Positions 46,360-59,000 of a DNA stretch of 64,000 nucleotides are shown piece by piece. The notes under the pieces were generated by a model that worked only from the letters and a program-made list of their open reading frames with translations, ran no database searches and was not told where the DNA came from. Made by a program: the position numbers and the translations under genes. The stretch is from Chaetomium olivaceum. Lineage: Eukaryota > Ascomycota > Sordariomycetes > Sordariales > Chaetomiaceae. Positions within the stretch are counted from its first letter, which is position 1. Every line of letters begins with the position of its first letter. The stretch lies in NCBI GenBank assembly GCA_039881045.1, contig JAYWVB010000009.1, forward strand, positions 744,001 through 808,000, given 5' to 3'.

Positions 46360-47474
46360 ATGGCAGAAACAGAGCGTTATTCCGCAAATAAGCGCAAAGC
46401 CTCGCCCGAGGTCACCACGGAGGATGCTATCGGCAAGCGCATGAGACTCGAAGATGGAGACGCGAACAGACGCCCAAGCAACGGTAACGGGGCTGAGGGT
46501 GCGGATATCTTGCACGAACACGCCACCACTAGGAGCGAGCGAAATGGATCGATTACGGAAGGATCACCCACGAGATCACGCCGGGCGGACCTGGGGCCCG
46601 AGTCTCGGCGCTCGCCGGAGGCGCGAAGACCATCCGCCACGGCCGGCCCTCCGGTTCGGCGGAATGTTAGCATGGAGGAGAAGAAGCGAGGGCAGCGGTT
46701 GTTTGGCGGCCTGGTCAGCACGCTGAGCCGGCCCACATCGAGCACGCAGCAGCAGAGGCGCCTCGAGATCGAGCGGCGGCAGCACGAGAAAGCGCAGCAG
46801 CGGCGGGCCGAGGACGAGAAGCGCAGGGCTGAGAAGCTGGAGCAGTTGAAGAGGGTGCGCCAGATTGAGCAGGTCAAGCTCGATGAGCGAGCGGTATGTC
46901 CAGGACCTCCCCTCTCCTCTCTAGGGCTCACCGGTAACTAACTGATCGTTGCGCAGATGAACACCCGGCACTCGGCGATGCTCGCGAAAGCTCGAAGTTT
47001 GCATACGCGAAGCGAGCCGAGACTTGTAAGTATATCAGTCCCGTGCCCATCCATGTCGCTCGGCTGACCGATTCATAGTACTACCTTCCATGGGAGCCCA
47101 CCAAGGAGCAGGAGGATATTATTAACGACCAAGTCCAAGCCGCGGAGGAGGCTGTAGACAGGGAGAGGCGAGACTTCAAAACGCGCAAAGAGCAGCGGCT
47201 GAGGGCATTGGGGGTCACGCCTCCTCCACGGTCACCGTCGCCTCCCCCACGACAGCCAAGGCACCAACCTGAGCTAGAGGAAGAGTCGGAACCGAAGGCT
47301 GGTTCCCATCCAGAAGAAGCCACGGTTGGTGAGCCCAACCCTCCGCCGCAAGATACTAACCCCGGTGCTATGGCATCCACGCCACCCAAGGCGCGAGATT
47401 CTCACCCTGATAAGGATCACGACGAGCAGGGAGACGAGATGATGCAGGACAAGGAGGACATAGTGATTTACTAA
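46360..47474 (+). CDS. Pinin/SDK/MemA domain protein
   Basis: It is predicted to be a nuclear protein related to pinin, a splicing and exon-junction-associated factor. The exons are 46360..46893, 46957..47025 and 47079..47474 (999 nt, 332 aa), with canonical 63 and 53 nt introns. The N-terminal third is basic and low complexity. The pinin domain starts at SMEEKKRGQRLFGGLVSTLS. A strongly charged coiled coil (RRLEIERRQHEKAQQRRAED onwards), then HSAMLAKARSLHTRSEP and YYLPWEPTKEQEDIINDQV follow, the usual order for this family. The C-terminal tail is Pro/Glu/Asp-rich and disordered. The start ATG 46360 has an A at -3 and follows a long CT-rich leader. Confidence 0.85.
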
Positions 47475-48765
47475 CGCGTCTTTCATCATGGTACCTGCTC
47501 TTCGTTTTTCAGCGCCGGCGTTGGTTGTAAGTGTAGCATCTTGTGTCACCGGGGGGCGTATATATCTAGCGTGTCTTGGGGCGGTGCTGCGGCGTTCAGG
47601 GGGAACTACAAGGGCGTTTTGTCGGATCTTGCCGTGGGGGAGCCATGCATACCCGGACGAGGTAAGCGGCCGAAGAGAAAACGGGATTCGGGGCAAAACG
47701 GGATTCGGGAAACTGCTGCGGAGACGGAGGTGTTCCGGTTGTCCGTTCCGGTATAGGGTTAGAGCTGAGTTTGGCCAGGGATAGGTATCCAAAAACAGGG
47801 CGGTTGTGGTATTTCCTCAAGTCGGTTATAGCTACACATAGGAGGTGGACTAGTCATAAGCACCGCACATGAGGATGAGGATGGCTGCATAGGGTAAGTC
47901 GCCTAGCTGACTGCGTGCATAAGAGGACGGTAATGGGCCGGCGTCGCGTGGCCCCGGCATGTACGAAAGAGGTCTCAGCTCTCAAGCGGATCCCTCGCTA
48001 AGGTCTACTGTGTAGGTAGCGGGCTCGTATATATGTCAGCCAGTGTATGTACATAGGTATGTACAAGTCCGACGAGGCACTTTTCCCGTCCGCATCACCC
48101 CGATCCCTGCTATTTATTAGTGAACATAACACCGCACCCTGTCGCCCGGCCTCGCCGGAGCTAGGTCGTCGGCGAGTTCAAGTCGCCCGTCCGGTTATTT
48201 GCTGGCTCTTGGCTGCTGCCGCTGCATGGGGTCTGCACAACAACCCGACCAAGCCGACCCAGGCAGGTGGGGGTTATGACGCATTTGCCTTTCCAGTCGC
48301 CGCGGCATTCGATGTACGTCGTAGCGGAGGAGTTGGAGGGCCAGCTTCTTGTTGCCCGTTTTGGATAGCTTTGGTCAAGCACTGCATACGACAGGTCTAA
48401 GGAGCCAAACCCGCTCCATCTAGGTCGGCATTGTCCGAGCCGAGTGGAAGAATATACTTAGGTACAATGTACGTTACATGTAGGTTCCATCTTTGACAGA
48501 ACAAGCCGGGATCCATACGTACTCCGTCTTCACCAATTGACTTTCACCATCATTCTCATATCGATCCCGCCTTCGTGTGAAATACGCCGATACCCCTCAC
48601 CGATTCTCGTTTCGCATAAAAAGGCACGAGTTCCCCAACTCCAGAACCTAGCTCCCATCTCCCCACCTCCCTCGGCACTCAACAACACCTACAAACCCAA
48701 TTCCACTCCATCCTGAACATCAACACACACATAAAAAGCAAACAACCCAATACCACTACGCCACA
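47475..48765. other. Intergenic region pinin-like / epoxide hydrolase
   Basis: This is 1.3 kb in a tandem arrangement. GTATGT/ACATA words occur near 48030-48065, and the last 150 bases before the hydrolase are C/A-rich, typical of a fungal leader. No gene is supported. Confidence 0.45.
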
Positions 48766-49824
48766 ATGGCCGCCGTCGACAAACTCACCCCAACCGACCC
48801 CCGCGTCCAGCACCACACCTACACCATCCCCGCCTCCCCTTACAACACCACCTACCACTACCTCCTCGCCGACCCGCCCGCCGGCACCCCCACCACCGGC
48901 ACCGCCCTGCTCATCCACGGCTTCCCCGACCTCTCCTTCGGCTGGCGCTACCAGGTGCCCCAGCTCACCGCGCAGGGCCTGCGCGTCATCGTGCCCGACC
49001 TTCCCGGCTTCGGACGCACCGACGCGCCCGAGGACATCGGGGCCTATTCGTACAAGAGGGTGATCGACGATTTGCTGGCGATAGTTCGCACCGTGCAGGG
49101 CAAGGCCGAGGGGGACGAGGTGGAGAAGATCGTGCTGGGCGGGCACGACTGGGGCGGAGCGGTGGCGTGGCGGTTCGCGCTGTGGTACCCGGAAGCGCTG
49201 CGGTGCGTGTTCAGCGTGTGCACGCCCTTCTGGACGGTCAGCGATAAGTTTTATACGAAGGCGCAGATTGTGCAGCTGCTGCCGAATTTTGGCTATCAGC
49301 TGCAGTTGGAGGAGACCGAGGTTGATGAGGCGGTCGTGGGGAGGGAGAAGATCAAGGCGTTTTTGAGTGTCATGTACGGGGCGCAGAGGGAGGACAAGCA
49401 GCCGGTGTTTGGCGTGGCTAGGGGGCTGGAGAAGGATCTGCTGGAGCCGGAGAAGATTGGGGAGAGCCCGCTGGTGAGCAGGGAGGAGATGGATTTCTAC
49501 GTTGATGAGTATGTCAAGAACGGCATGCGCGGCCCGCTGCGCTGGTACAAAAACAACAAGGTCAACTTTGACGAGGAGCGGGCGCTGCTGGAGCAGGGCA
49601 GGACCAAGGTCACCGTGCCGGCGCTGATGGTCGTGGCCACCCGGGATGCCGCCCTGCCGCCGGCCATGTCGGCTAGCATGGACGAGCACTGCACCGATCT
49701 TGTCAAGAAGGAGGTGAATGCGACGCACTGGGCGTTGTGGGAGGCGGCGGCGGACACGAACAAGCATATCAGCGAGTTCTTGGAGGGTATCCTGAAGGGC
49801 CAGCCGCTGAAGGCTTCGATCTAG
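48766..49824 (+). CDS. Epoxide hydrolase-like alpha/beta hydrolase
   Basis: This is an intronless 352 aa soluble alpha/beta hydrolase of the epoxide hydrolase / haloalkane dehalogenase type. Those enzymes open epoxides through an Asp nucleophile and an ester intermediate. The oxyanion motif HGFPD is at 51-55, the nucleophile elbow GGHDWGG has Asp128, and the strand motif VIVPDLPGFGRTD is at 75-86. The acid is probably Asp294 (TRDAALPP) and the base His321 (NATHW). The cap contains tyrosines (for example Tyr261 in RWYKN) that could be the epoxide-activating pair. No signal peptide is visible, so cytosol or peroxisome is likely, and no strong PTS1 is seen at the end (KASI). The substrate is unknown. 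The start ATG 48766 follows CACA and fits fungal context. Confidence 0.88.
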   Translation: MAAVDKLTPTDPRVQHHTYTIPASPYNTTYHYLLADPPAGTPTTGTALLIHGFPDLSFGWRYQVPQLTAQGLRVIVPDLPGFGRTDAPEDIGAYSYKRVIDDLLAIVRTVQGKAEGDEVEKIVLGGHDWGGAVAWRFALWYPEALRCVFSVCTPFWTVSDKFYTKAQIVQLLPNFGYQLQLEETEVDEAVVGREKIKAFLSVMYGAQREDKQPVFGVARGLEKDLLEPEKIGESPLVSREEMDFYVDEYVKNGMRGPLRWYKNNKVNFDEERALLEQGRTKVTVPALMVVATRDAALPPAMSASMDEHCTDLVKKEVNATHWALWEAAADTNKHISEFLEGILKGQPLKASI

Positions 49825-50391
49825 AGACAATTGGGTCGTATTAGTTTGGTGGTTGGTTGTATTATTGTTGCCGCGAGCACTATTTGAACGTCAAAATTGC
49901 CTCTTTGTGCTTTCGAATCTCGATATCAGCGTTCATCTTTCATCTGATCTAGCCGTTTTGAAGTCGGGCCGCTGGCGACGACAGTCTACACAGTAGATAC
50001 ATGTCGGGAATTTACAATCCCCCTGGCTTTCCAGTCTTTCATCTAATCCAATCTGTATGTACACGACTACATACAACCGACAGCGACCCCGCATCACCCC
50101 GGGGTTCCGTCCCAGGACTATGTCGGGTACACGCAGCGGTCGCGTAACTTGTCCTCGGGGCCTTTAAACTTAGTACAGAAACAACCTAAATATACCGGGA
50201 ATCACAACACACCTCCAATAAACCCCAAACTCGATCGTAGCGCTGCTGCACGGACTTCTGCTTGCATTGTGGTCGTTTCTGGGCGACATCCCAAGGCGAG
50301 GCCGTTCAGTCTCAAGTGAGGTGCCCCATCCGCAAGGCGTTTCGTCGGAAGCTGCGGTCCCAGTGTGCGAGACTAGATATGAACCTCTCCT
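49825..50391. other. Convergent 3' region hydrolase / CRIPT
   Basis: 567 bases lie between converging stop codons, with AT-richer stretches (49860-49930, 50040-50060). Nothing coding is recognised. Confidence 0.45.
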
Positions 50392-50866
50392 TCACTTGAA
50401 AGTGCGCTTCTGGCCGTCAACAGTCGGCACGACCGTCTTTTTCTTGTTTGGTTTGCCGCAGATGTGGCACGCTGTTTTCAGGTTAGTTGCCATACCTGGA
50501 TACAACAGACAGCGAATCTGCCACTCAGACTTACCATCGTCACGGTAGGCGCACTGGTTACAGTACGTGTGCCCCTGAGCTACTTTGGTCTTGCACTTGC
50601 CGCAAGAGCTGGAATACTGGGCGTAGGGGTTCTTGGCCGCTTTGGAGAGTAGTTTGCTCTGTTAGGAGGTTAGCTAACCATGTTGATCGCCATGTCTAAT
50701 TTCAGATGCTTACTTTTGTGATACCCGTCTGCCCGAGAGTCGCCGACTTTTTCGCGCCCGATGAAGATGTTGATGCAGCGGAGCCATAATACATCTCGGC
50801 CTTCTTCTTGACCCCCGGTGTGGCGAGGGTCGTCTTGTTGAGTTTCTGGCACTTGGCGCAGACCAT
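50392..50866 (-). CDS. CRIPT family zinc-ribbon protein
   Basis: This is a small cysteine-rich protein of the CRIPT family. In animals CRIPT binds PDZ domains and has also been found in spliceosome structures. In fungi a splicing-related role is the more likely. The exons are 50714..50866, 50535..50658 and 50392..50471 (357 nt, 118 aa). The introns are 55 and 63 nt. Visible are the N-terminal MVCAKCQK, a Ser/Gly/Lys linker, NPYAQYSSSCGKCKTKV, HTYCNQCAY and CHICGKPNKKK, giving four CxxC pairs for two zinc sites. It is divergent from DRS2 with about 960 bp between start codons. Confidence 0.9.
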
Positions 50867-51828
50867 TTTGAGAGTTATTGATTACTTCGTACGTAGTTAG
50901 TAGATTAGATGGGCGGTGCTGTGTGGACTTCTAATTGCAGGCCCAGATAGTCGTGCCCCTGATGAAACCGATGTCAAATTGAAGATCTTTGGTGACGTTG
51001 TAAATTAGGGGCAGTGCTGGCCTTGTAAGACGCGACGAGGCAAACTTGGCCCAGGGAAACCAGCCGTCCTGTGCATGCTGTGGCTTGGGTGATTCGTCAC
51101 CTCAAACCCTCAAACCAGTCAGTGGCAGCCCGCAGCCCACCCAGTGCCCCTGCACGGGGATCAAAAGAGTTGGGGCACCATGATTGGCCAAACCACCGTC
51201 CGAAACACTGTTCTTCAGAGCAACGCTTTTTCCAACGCTCTCGCTCTGTGGGGTGACAGGCTTGGTTTGAGCCAATCGCGCGCCAAGTCCTCGATCAGCC
51301 TCCAGCGGAGCCCCTTGATGCTCTTGCATCGAATCGGGCCCGGGCCCTCACTCTCGTATCGAACTTGAAGTTTATCACTTCTCAACACCAAGCGCAAACC
51401 AACAGCTGCAGCTCACCTCCTCCCGTCCGCGCAGCCACGCATCTGGAGGCGTCGCTGTTAAATAACATACTGGTCTCTTCTGATTGGCTTTGATAGCCGA
51501 GTTTTGTCCTTTGTTGGAGGCGCCTGCACGTCGTTCTACCAAAACACCCTGCAAGGTTGCGGCTGACGAAGCCAAGAAGCGCTGCTGCCCAGGATCCCCC
51601 AATTCGCAATCCTTTTTACTGAAAGGAGGCTGTGCTTGCAACAAACACGACGCATCATCCCCCCGATCTCTGCCGACAACCAACCCCTTCTCGTCGAATC
51701 CCAACGGCATTCTGGCCCGAGTTTTTGTTTTTCTGCGCCGGCCTCGCCATCCATCAATGCCCAATCGCCGCGCCTGATATTCCCTCCCCCCTCCTACCGA
51801 TTTGCCCTGAGCGGCGCCGCCCTCCGGC
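50867..51828. promoter_or_regulatory. Divergent CRIPT / DRS2 promoter with CCAAT boxes
   Basis: The 962 bp interval holds three CCAAT/ATTGG cores (near 51181, 51273 and 51482). The 120 bases before DRS2 are CT-rich. The motif count suggests HAP/CBC control, but this is inferred. Confidence 0.4.
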
Positions 51829-54800
51829 ATGACCGGTCGCCCGCCCCCCGGAGGCTCTTCGGCCTCCCGAAACGACCTCCTCCTCGATCTCGACAATGAC
51901 CAACCCGTCTACAGCACAGGGCAACGCTCGGCCCTAAACGACGACGATCTGCTCAACTCTTACGCCTACGACCAAGGTGCCGCCGCGCCGTCGCGACCTT
52001 CCGTGTCTTATGACGATTTTGTCGGCTCCGGTCAGCCCCGACCCCCTCCCGGAAGGCCGCCACCTGCCGGGCCCTCCTCGGGTTCCACATCGCGCCCTGT
52101 TGGGCCCTACGGTCCGGAAATCCACCGACAGTATAGCCAAACATCAGACCTGGGTAACTACCAGAGATATGCCGATGACTTTGACGATTATCCGGATGAT
52201 GGCGGGTATTACCAACAAGGGGGCGCTATGGCCGGGGGTGGCTCGTCAGCGGCGGTGCAAGATGCGAGGAAACGGAACAGCGTTCTGAGCTTGGGCGGCG
52301 GGTTCCTCGGGAGGGTAAAAAACAGGCTCGGGATGGGTCAGGGTTATTCGGAGATGGACCTCCCGTTGACAGATCCGCGAGCCGGAGCCGGACCCGGGGC
52401 TGGACCCGGGGGCCGGACAGACACCGCGCCGCCACCGCCAAAAGAGAAGAAGTTCGACATGGGCAACTTCAAGTTTGGCTTTGGGCGCGCAAAGGTCGAT
52501 CCCTCTACGCTAGGACCCCGCATCATCCACCTCAACAACCCTCCTGCGAACGCCGCCAACAAGTACGTCGACAACCACGTCTCGACGGCCAAGTACAATG
52601 CCGCGACCTTCCTCCTCAAATTCCTCTTCGAGCAGTTCTCCAAATTCGCCAACATCTTCTTCTTGTTCACTGCCGGGTTGCAGCAAATCCCAGGACTTTC
52701 GCCCACCAATCAATACACCACCATTGGGCCCCTTATTGTTGTGTTGTTGGTCTCGGCAGGCAAGGAGCTAGTGGAGGACTACCGCCGGAAGCAGGCCGAC
52801 AAGTCCCTCAACATGTCAAAGGCCCGGGTCTTGCGCGGCTCCAGTTTTGAGGAGACGAAGTGGATCAACGTCGCCGTCGGTGATATCGTCCGTGTCGAGT
52901 CCGAAGAGCCGTTCCCAGCCGATCTCGTGCTGCTAGCCAGCTCTGAGCCCGAAGGCCTGTGCTACATTGAAACGGCCAACCTTGATGGAGAGACCAACCT
53001 CAAAATCAAGCAGGCGCTACCCGAAACCTCGTCGATGGTGAGCTCGACCGAGGTCAGCCGCCTCGGCGGCCGGCTCCGCTCCGAACAGCCCAACAGCAGT
53101 CTATACACGTACGAAGCCACCCTTACCATGCAGGCGGGCGGAGGGGAAAAGGAGTTGTCCCTTAACCCGGAGCAGCTTCTTCTCCGTGGCGCCACTCTGC
53201 GGAACACCCCCTGGATCCACGGGGTTGTCGTTTTCACCGGCCATGAGACCAAACTGATGCGAAATGCGACTGCAGCGCCCATCAAACGCACCAAAGTCGA
53301 AAGGCAACTGAACAAGCTCGTTTTGGCCCTGGTGGGCATGCTGTTGGTCCTCAGTGTCATCTCAACCGCCGGCGACCTAATCATGCGCCGTGTTTCCGGC
53401 CACTCCCTGAAATACCTTGCCCTAGACGAGTTGGACGGCGCCGCATCCATAGCCCGCATCTTTATCAAGGACATGGTCACCTATTGGGTGCTCTTCTCTG
53501 CGCTAGTCCCCATCTCGCTCTTCGTTACCCTCGAGATGGTCAAGTACTGGCACGGTATCCTCATCAACGACGACCTGGATATTTACCACGATGTCACCGA
53601 CACGCCTGCCAACTGCCGCACTTCCAGCTTGGTGGAGGAGTTGGGAATGGTCGAATACGTCTTTTCCGACAAGACGGGGACTCTGACATGCAACCAGATG
53701 GAGTTCAAGGCGGCCTCTATTGCTGGCATCATGTACGCCGAAACCGTTCCCGAGGACCGTGTTGCGACCATCGAGGACGGCGTCGAGGTTGGCATCCATG
53801 AGTATAAGCAACTCAGGAAGAACCTCGAGGACCATCCGAGCGCGCAAGCTATCCATCACTTCCTCACCCTGCTTGCCGTTTGCCACCACTGTGATTCCGG
53901 AGCGGAACGAGTCGGGCGAAATCAAGTACCCCGCATCCCCTGACGAGGGAGCCCTTGTCGACGGGGCGCTGCAACTAGGCTACAAGTTCTTCGCCCGCAA
54001 ACCCCGTGCTGTCATCATCGAGGTCAACGGCGAATCTAGAGTACGAGCTCTTGGCTGTCTGCGAGTTCAACTCGACCCGGAAAAGAATGTCGACCATTTA
54101 CCGCTGCCCCGATGGGAAGGTCCGGTGCTACCACAGGGTGCAGACACTGTCATCCTGAGCGTCTGAATAATAACAACCCGCACGTCGAAGTCACCCTCCG
54201 CCACCTAGAAGAGTATGCCTCTGAAGGATTGCGGACGCTCTGCTTGGCCATGCGCGAGGTTCCGGAGCACGAGTTCCAGGAGTGGTATCAGGTCTACGAA
54301 AAGGCGCAGACAACCGTGAGCGGCAATCGTGCTGAAGAGCTGGACAAAGCCGCCGAGCTTATCGAGAAGGAGAGTTTTACCTCCTCGGCGCCACGGCCAT
54401 TGAGGATCGGCTGCAGGATGGTGTCCCCGAGACGATCCACACTCTCCAAGAGGCCGGCATCAAGGTCTGGGTTTTGACTGGCGACAGACAGGAAACTGCC
54501 ATCAACATCGGCATGAGTTGCAAGCTTCTCAGCGAAGAGATGATGCTGCTCATTGTCAACGAGGAGAGTGCTGAGGCGACGAGGGACAACCTGCAGAAGA
54601 AGCTGGACGCCATCCACAACCAGGGTGACGGCACCATTGAAATAGGTACCCTGGCCCTCGTTATTGACGGAAAGTCGTTGACGTACGCGCTGGAGAAGGA
54701 TCTGGAGAAGCTCTTCCTCGACCTCGCTATTAAGTGCAAAGCAGTCATTTGCTGCCGCGTCTCTCCTCTTCAAAAAGCCATGGTGGTAAAGCTGGTCAAG

Positions 54801-56050
54801 AAGTACCAGAAGGAGTCCATCCTCCTTGCCATCGGCGACGGAGCGAACGATGTCTCCATGATTCAGGCGGCCCATATCGGCATCGGTATCAGCGGTATGG
54901 AGGGTCTCCAGGCCGCGCGTAGCGCCGATGTGTCGATTGCCCAATTCCGCTTCCTCCGCAAGCTACTGCTAGTCCACGGCGCGTGGAGCTATCATCGCGT
55001 TGCCAAAGCGATACTGTTTTCCTTCTACAAGAACATCGCCCTCTATCTCACACAGTTTTGGGTATGGCCCCCTCCTTCTGTTGTACCCCGCGCGCGACGC
55101 GCGCTAACTAGGAACAGTACGTCTTCCAAAACGTCTTCTCTGGTGAGGTCATCTACGAATCCTGGACACTGTCCTTCTACAACGTCTTTTACACGGTCCT
55201 TCCTCCTCTCGTTCTCGGTATCCTAGACCAGTTCGTCTCCGCCCGGCTGCTCGACCGCTACCCGCAGTTGTACAAACTCGGCCAAACCAACAGCTTCTTC
55301 AAGGCCAGCGTCTTTACCTCCTGGATCCTTAACGCCGTCTACCACTCCATCATCCTCTACCTCGGCGGCTCCGCCTTCTACATTTACGACGGTGTCCAGC
55401 GAGACGGCTTTCCCGCCGGTAAATGGGTCTGGGGTGCGGCCATGTACGGCGCCGTCCTACTCACCGTCCTCGGAAAAGCCGCGCTCGTCACCAACAACTG
55501 GACCAAGTACCACGTCATTGCCATTCCCGGCAGCATGGCCATCTGGATCGTGTTTGTTGCCGTCTACGGCACTGTCGCTCCGATGCTCGGCTTTTCGATG
55601 GAGTGGTTCGGGGTCATCCCGCGGCTGTTCACCAGCCCGGCCTTCTGGCTCCAGATGCCGACACTGGCCATTCTCGCTTTGGCGAGGGATTTCGGGTGGA
55701 AGTTTAGCAAGCGCCTGTGGCGGCCCGAGCCGTACCATCATGTGCAGGAGATTCAGAAGTACAATATTCAGGATTACCGGCCGAGGTATGTCTTTACCCC
55801 TCTCCCCTTTATGACGAATAACTTCCCCCAATGTTTCATCCGTGGGCAATACTGACTCGCGGTGTGTGTGTACAGAATGGAGCAGTTCCAAAAGGCCATC
55901 CGCAAGGTCCGGCAGGTGCAGCGCATGCGCAAGCAGCGCGGGTATGCCTTCTCGCAGGCGGACGAGTCGCAGACCAGGGTGCTGCAGGCGTACGACACGA
56001 CGCAGCACCGCGGGCGGTACGGCGAGATGGCGAGCTCGAGGCCGCAATGA
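51829..56050 (+). CDS. DRS2: Drs2-type P4-ATPase aminophospholipid flippase (five frame breaks)
   Basis: P4-ATPases move phosphatidylserine and phosphatidylethanolamine to the cytosolic leaflet of Golgi and secretory membranes. The exons are 51829..55061, 55118..55785 and 55876..56050 (1358 aa if the breaks are corrected). The N-terminal ~200 residues are a disordered Pro/Gly tail with tyrosine-acidic motifs. Then come the P4 start (RIIHLNNPPAN), the first helices (FSKFANIFFLF), the actuator loop DGET (Asp386), the phosphorylation site DKTGTLT (Asp614), KGADTVIL, TGDRQETAINIG, GDGANDVSMI, and the C-terminal membrane region and basic tail. Single-base breaks are needed at about 53884-53889 (+1), 54035 (+1), 54135 (-1), 54156 (-1) and 54371 (-1), all in the nucleotide-binding domain. 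The sequence on either side of each break still matches the family, which argues for local sequence error rather than decay. Confidence 0.9.
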
Positions 56051-59000
56051 AATGAAATATAAATGTGGTGGGGGGAGCCGAGGACAGCACTGGAAGGAAG
56101 GCTTGATTCTCTTTTTTATTTTTTGTGTGGTGTGGCTTGGGGTTGGGGGGTATCATCTTATCATTTACTGGTGGTACGGTTCTTTCTTCGCAACAAGGCG
56201 AGATTTTCGATCTTTTTGATTCGTTAATGATTAACTAGTAGTGAGTGGGATGAACTGGGTCGATTCCGTCGGAGTTATTCATAGGGGGCGGGGGGTCGTG
56301 GGTGTTGAAAAACGGATATGTATGCTGCTCCTTGCTTCTCATGCAAGCCTTTTCTGCTTACTTGGTGTTGTTTGTTTGTTTGCTGTACGTTGGGTATTTC
56401 GCTCTGAGTTAGAAGCGTTTCGAATGTGTATGTATGCTGTTTGTTGTGGTTCTCGTTAACCCCCGGGCTTGAGTGTTAAGTCAAGCTCGAATGGACGGCC
56501 AGGACGCGCCTCTCACGTCTTATTGCTTCTTCCCCTTATGTGCGTCCTGCGCACGACACGCCGAGATCCAAGTTACACAATACAACCCCTAACGACTACA
56601 TGATTGTTCTGTCTCTCCAGAAGGCAGATAGCTTCTCTTATTATCCCAACTAAACGTTCTCATATATCGTTTTAATTGTCGTCTCAGCGGAGCCCCTCCT
56701 TAACGGCGCAAATGGTATAGGCAGAGCAACTTCAACATCCTCTCGAACATATCTCTCCTATTGAAAACACAACACGGGCAGGCGTATCCGTCCCCCGGTA
56801 TTTACAGCACAATCCACCTGATACGCTGCACGACTTCATTTCAGAACCCCTCTAACCCACACCGGTGAGACCTCCCCTCTCTTGGAGTCGATGTATGTAG
56901 TCTAGCGGTGGGATGTCTGTCTGCCCAAAGATGCTTCTGTTCTTTTTCTCCCCACCGCCGATCAGCCACCGATCGGCAACGGTACCAGCCGCCGGCCGCC
57001 GTGCTGGCACCGATCAAGGGGTCCCTCCCCCTCACGTCCTCCCCCCCCCCTTTCCCTTCTCAATCCCGGCCGGGATCCGAGAGAACGCTGACGTCGGTTG
57101 GGGTTAAGGGTTGAGTTTGGCGCGACGGTGTGTCGCGTTGGGTTGCAGCGCACGCGCACTGCACTGCACTGCACTGCCGGTAGTTTTACCTGGCTTGACG
57201 CAGGGGGGGAAGAAGAGGCGGGCAAACCACACATCCCAACAAAACCCTGCGTGCAGGTGGTAACAGACATCCATCCTACATACCTTGTTCAGGGGCCCAA
57301 TGGGTACACCTCCCCTTCCCCTCCCCCTTTGCGTCCACACATCGCAGGCTACGTGGACGGGGGTCGGGCATCTGGCATCACCGGAAGCAGGAAGCTCGGT
57401 GCCGGGCCATGCGGTGACGCGCGGAACAGACGCATGCAACGCGCCGAGTTAGTTGGTCCAGGTTCAACGACACTGCTGCACTGGAATGCTGTAGGGAATC
57501 AACCATCGAAACTTTTCTCGATCACCCTTTCCTTCACCCTTTCCTTCACCCCTCCCAGCAAGCCCCCTTTCCCCTTTCCCCAACCCCTCCCTCTTCCACC
57601 TTCCCACCGACTATCGGTCCAACTATCGCACCCAACCACGGATATCTCTCTCCCTTGGCCAAGCCAACCTTGGCCGACTCGGCGCGCAGGGGCCGAGGAA
57701 GCTCCACAATGGCTCCGGGCCGACGACGATCTCGACTCCCAGAAGGGGGAAGCATGCGGAGTAGTTGAGCGGGGAAAACAGACCTGAGTCAAGCAGACTG
57801 GGGATTATCGAAAGGGGGGGGAGGGGGTCAATGCACTAACTTCCAACCACCGTGCGAGAGACCCAGAAAAAAAAACGACTAGAAAAAAAAAAAAAAAAGA
57901 AAGTGTTGATCAATTGGGGTTTTGGGGGTTGGGGTTTGTGACGAGACAACATAACAGAAACAGATATTGGAAAGTTTTGGCGTCTCTCACACGGGCAGAC
58001 AGACGATCCCATCGAAAGCGGTCTAGGTAAAGCACCGACCGTTCAGTTTTTTTTTGTGACGAATCGAGCGATGTCCCCCGATCTCGATCGAAATCCTTCG
58101 TTTTCGATCTCTGTCCTCCTCTCCTCTCTCTCTGCCTGGCAAGCTCGCTCACCGCAGCAAGAAAAAAGGAAGAGAAAAAAAAAAACTTCTCCCTTGTCAG
58201 CAACTCCACCCTCTTCTCCATTTCCAAGGTTCAGCCCTCGCCAAAAGATTCCCATCTCGCAAACCCCATCTCCACACAAAGAACGTTTGGCCCCGTTCCT
58301 CCACGGCCCAGAACCCGGCCAGCGGCCCCGCAGGGAGCAGAGTGGACCGGCAGGAAACCTGGCAACATCCGCTTGTGGTTCCGGGGGACAAAGCAAAGCA
58401 TCTCCAGTCTCCACATGGCCGCAACGCATTGCAGGCTGCAGAGAGAGAGAGTTGTGCGCTGTCATCTGATGTCCACACTCACACGAGGCAGTTTGCCTGG
58501 GTACCTGGCGTGCCTGGACAACAGAATTGGCCTGATAACGTTCGATAATGGTGAATATCATTATAGGAGCAGGTGTATCCCAGCTCCCAGCAACCGTGGA
58601 CAGCAGCGGTCCAGGATAATCCCAAAAAAACCAGACATACACTTTGAAACAAACCCCATCAGGTTCTTTCGACACCCCGCAATATTCGTGACAAGAATGA
58701 GTTGTGTCATGCCCCAGCCCGGCCCGAGTGTGACGCCAAGATATCCCCATATTAACTAACCAAACGCAGAAATTATGCACCAAAAAGTTGCTTTTCCCAT
58801 CTAATCTTGACAACATGCCATGCCCGCTAAATCCACTTTTGATGTTAAACCCGTTAGACTGAAAAGGAGAGAGAGAAAAGAGAAAAGAAGGAGAGAAAAC
58901 AATTGAGGTGAAAAGCACGGAACGCGCAGGGGACCCGCGATGCTTCCGTCGGGGCGAAAGGACTATCCGAAAACCCCGCGCTAGCGTGGGAATGCAGGCG

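Noticed and set aside
48679..49830. 383-codon open frame antisense to the epoxide hydrolase
   Set aside because: It mirrors the codon bias of the real gene on the opposite strand. The Arg/Leu/His-rich content is a typical shadow.
58043..58918. 291-codon open frame on the minus strand
   Set aside because: It covers simple purine/pyrimidine tracts, ends in poly-Phe/Lys-type low complexity and shows no family features.
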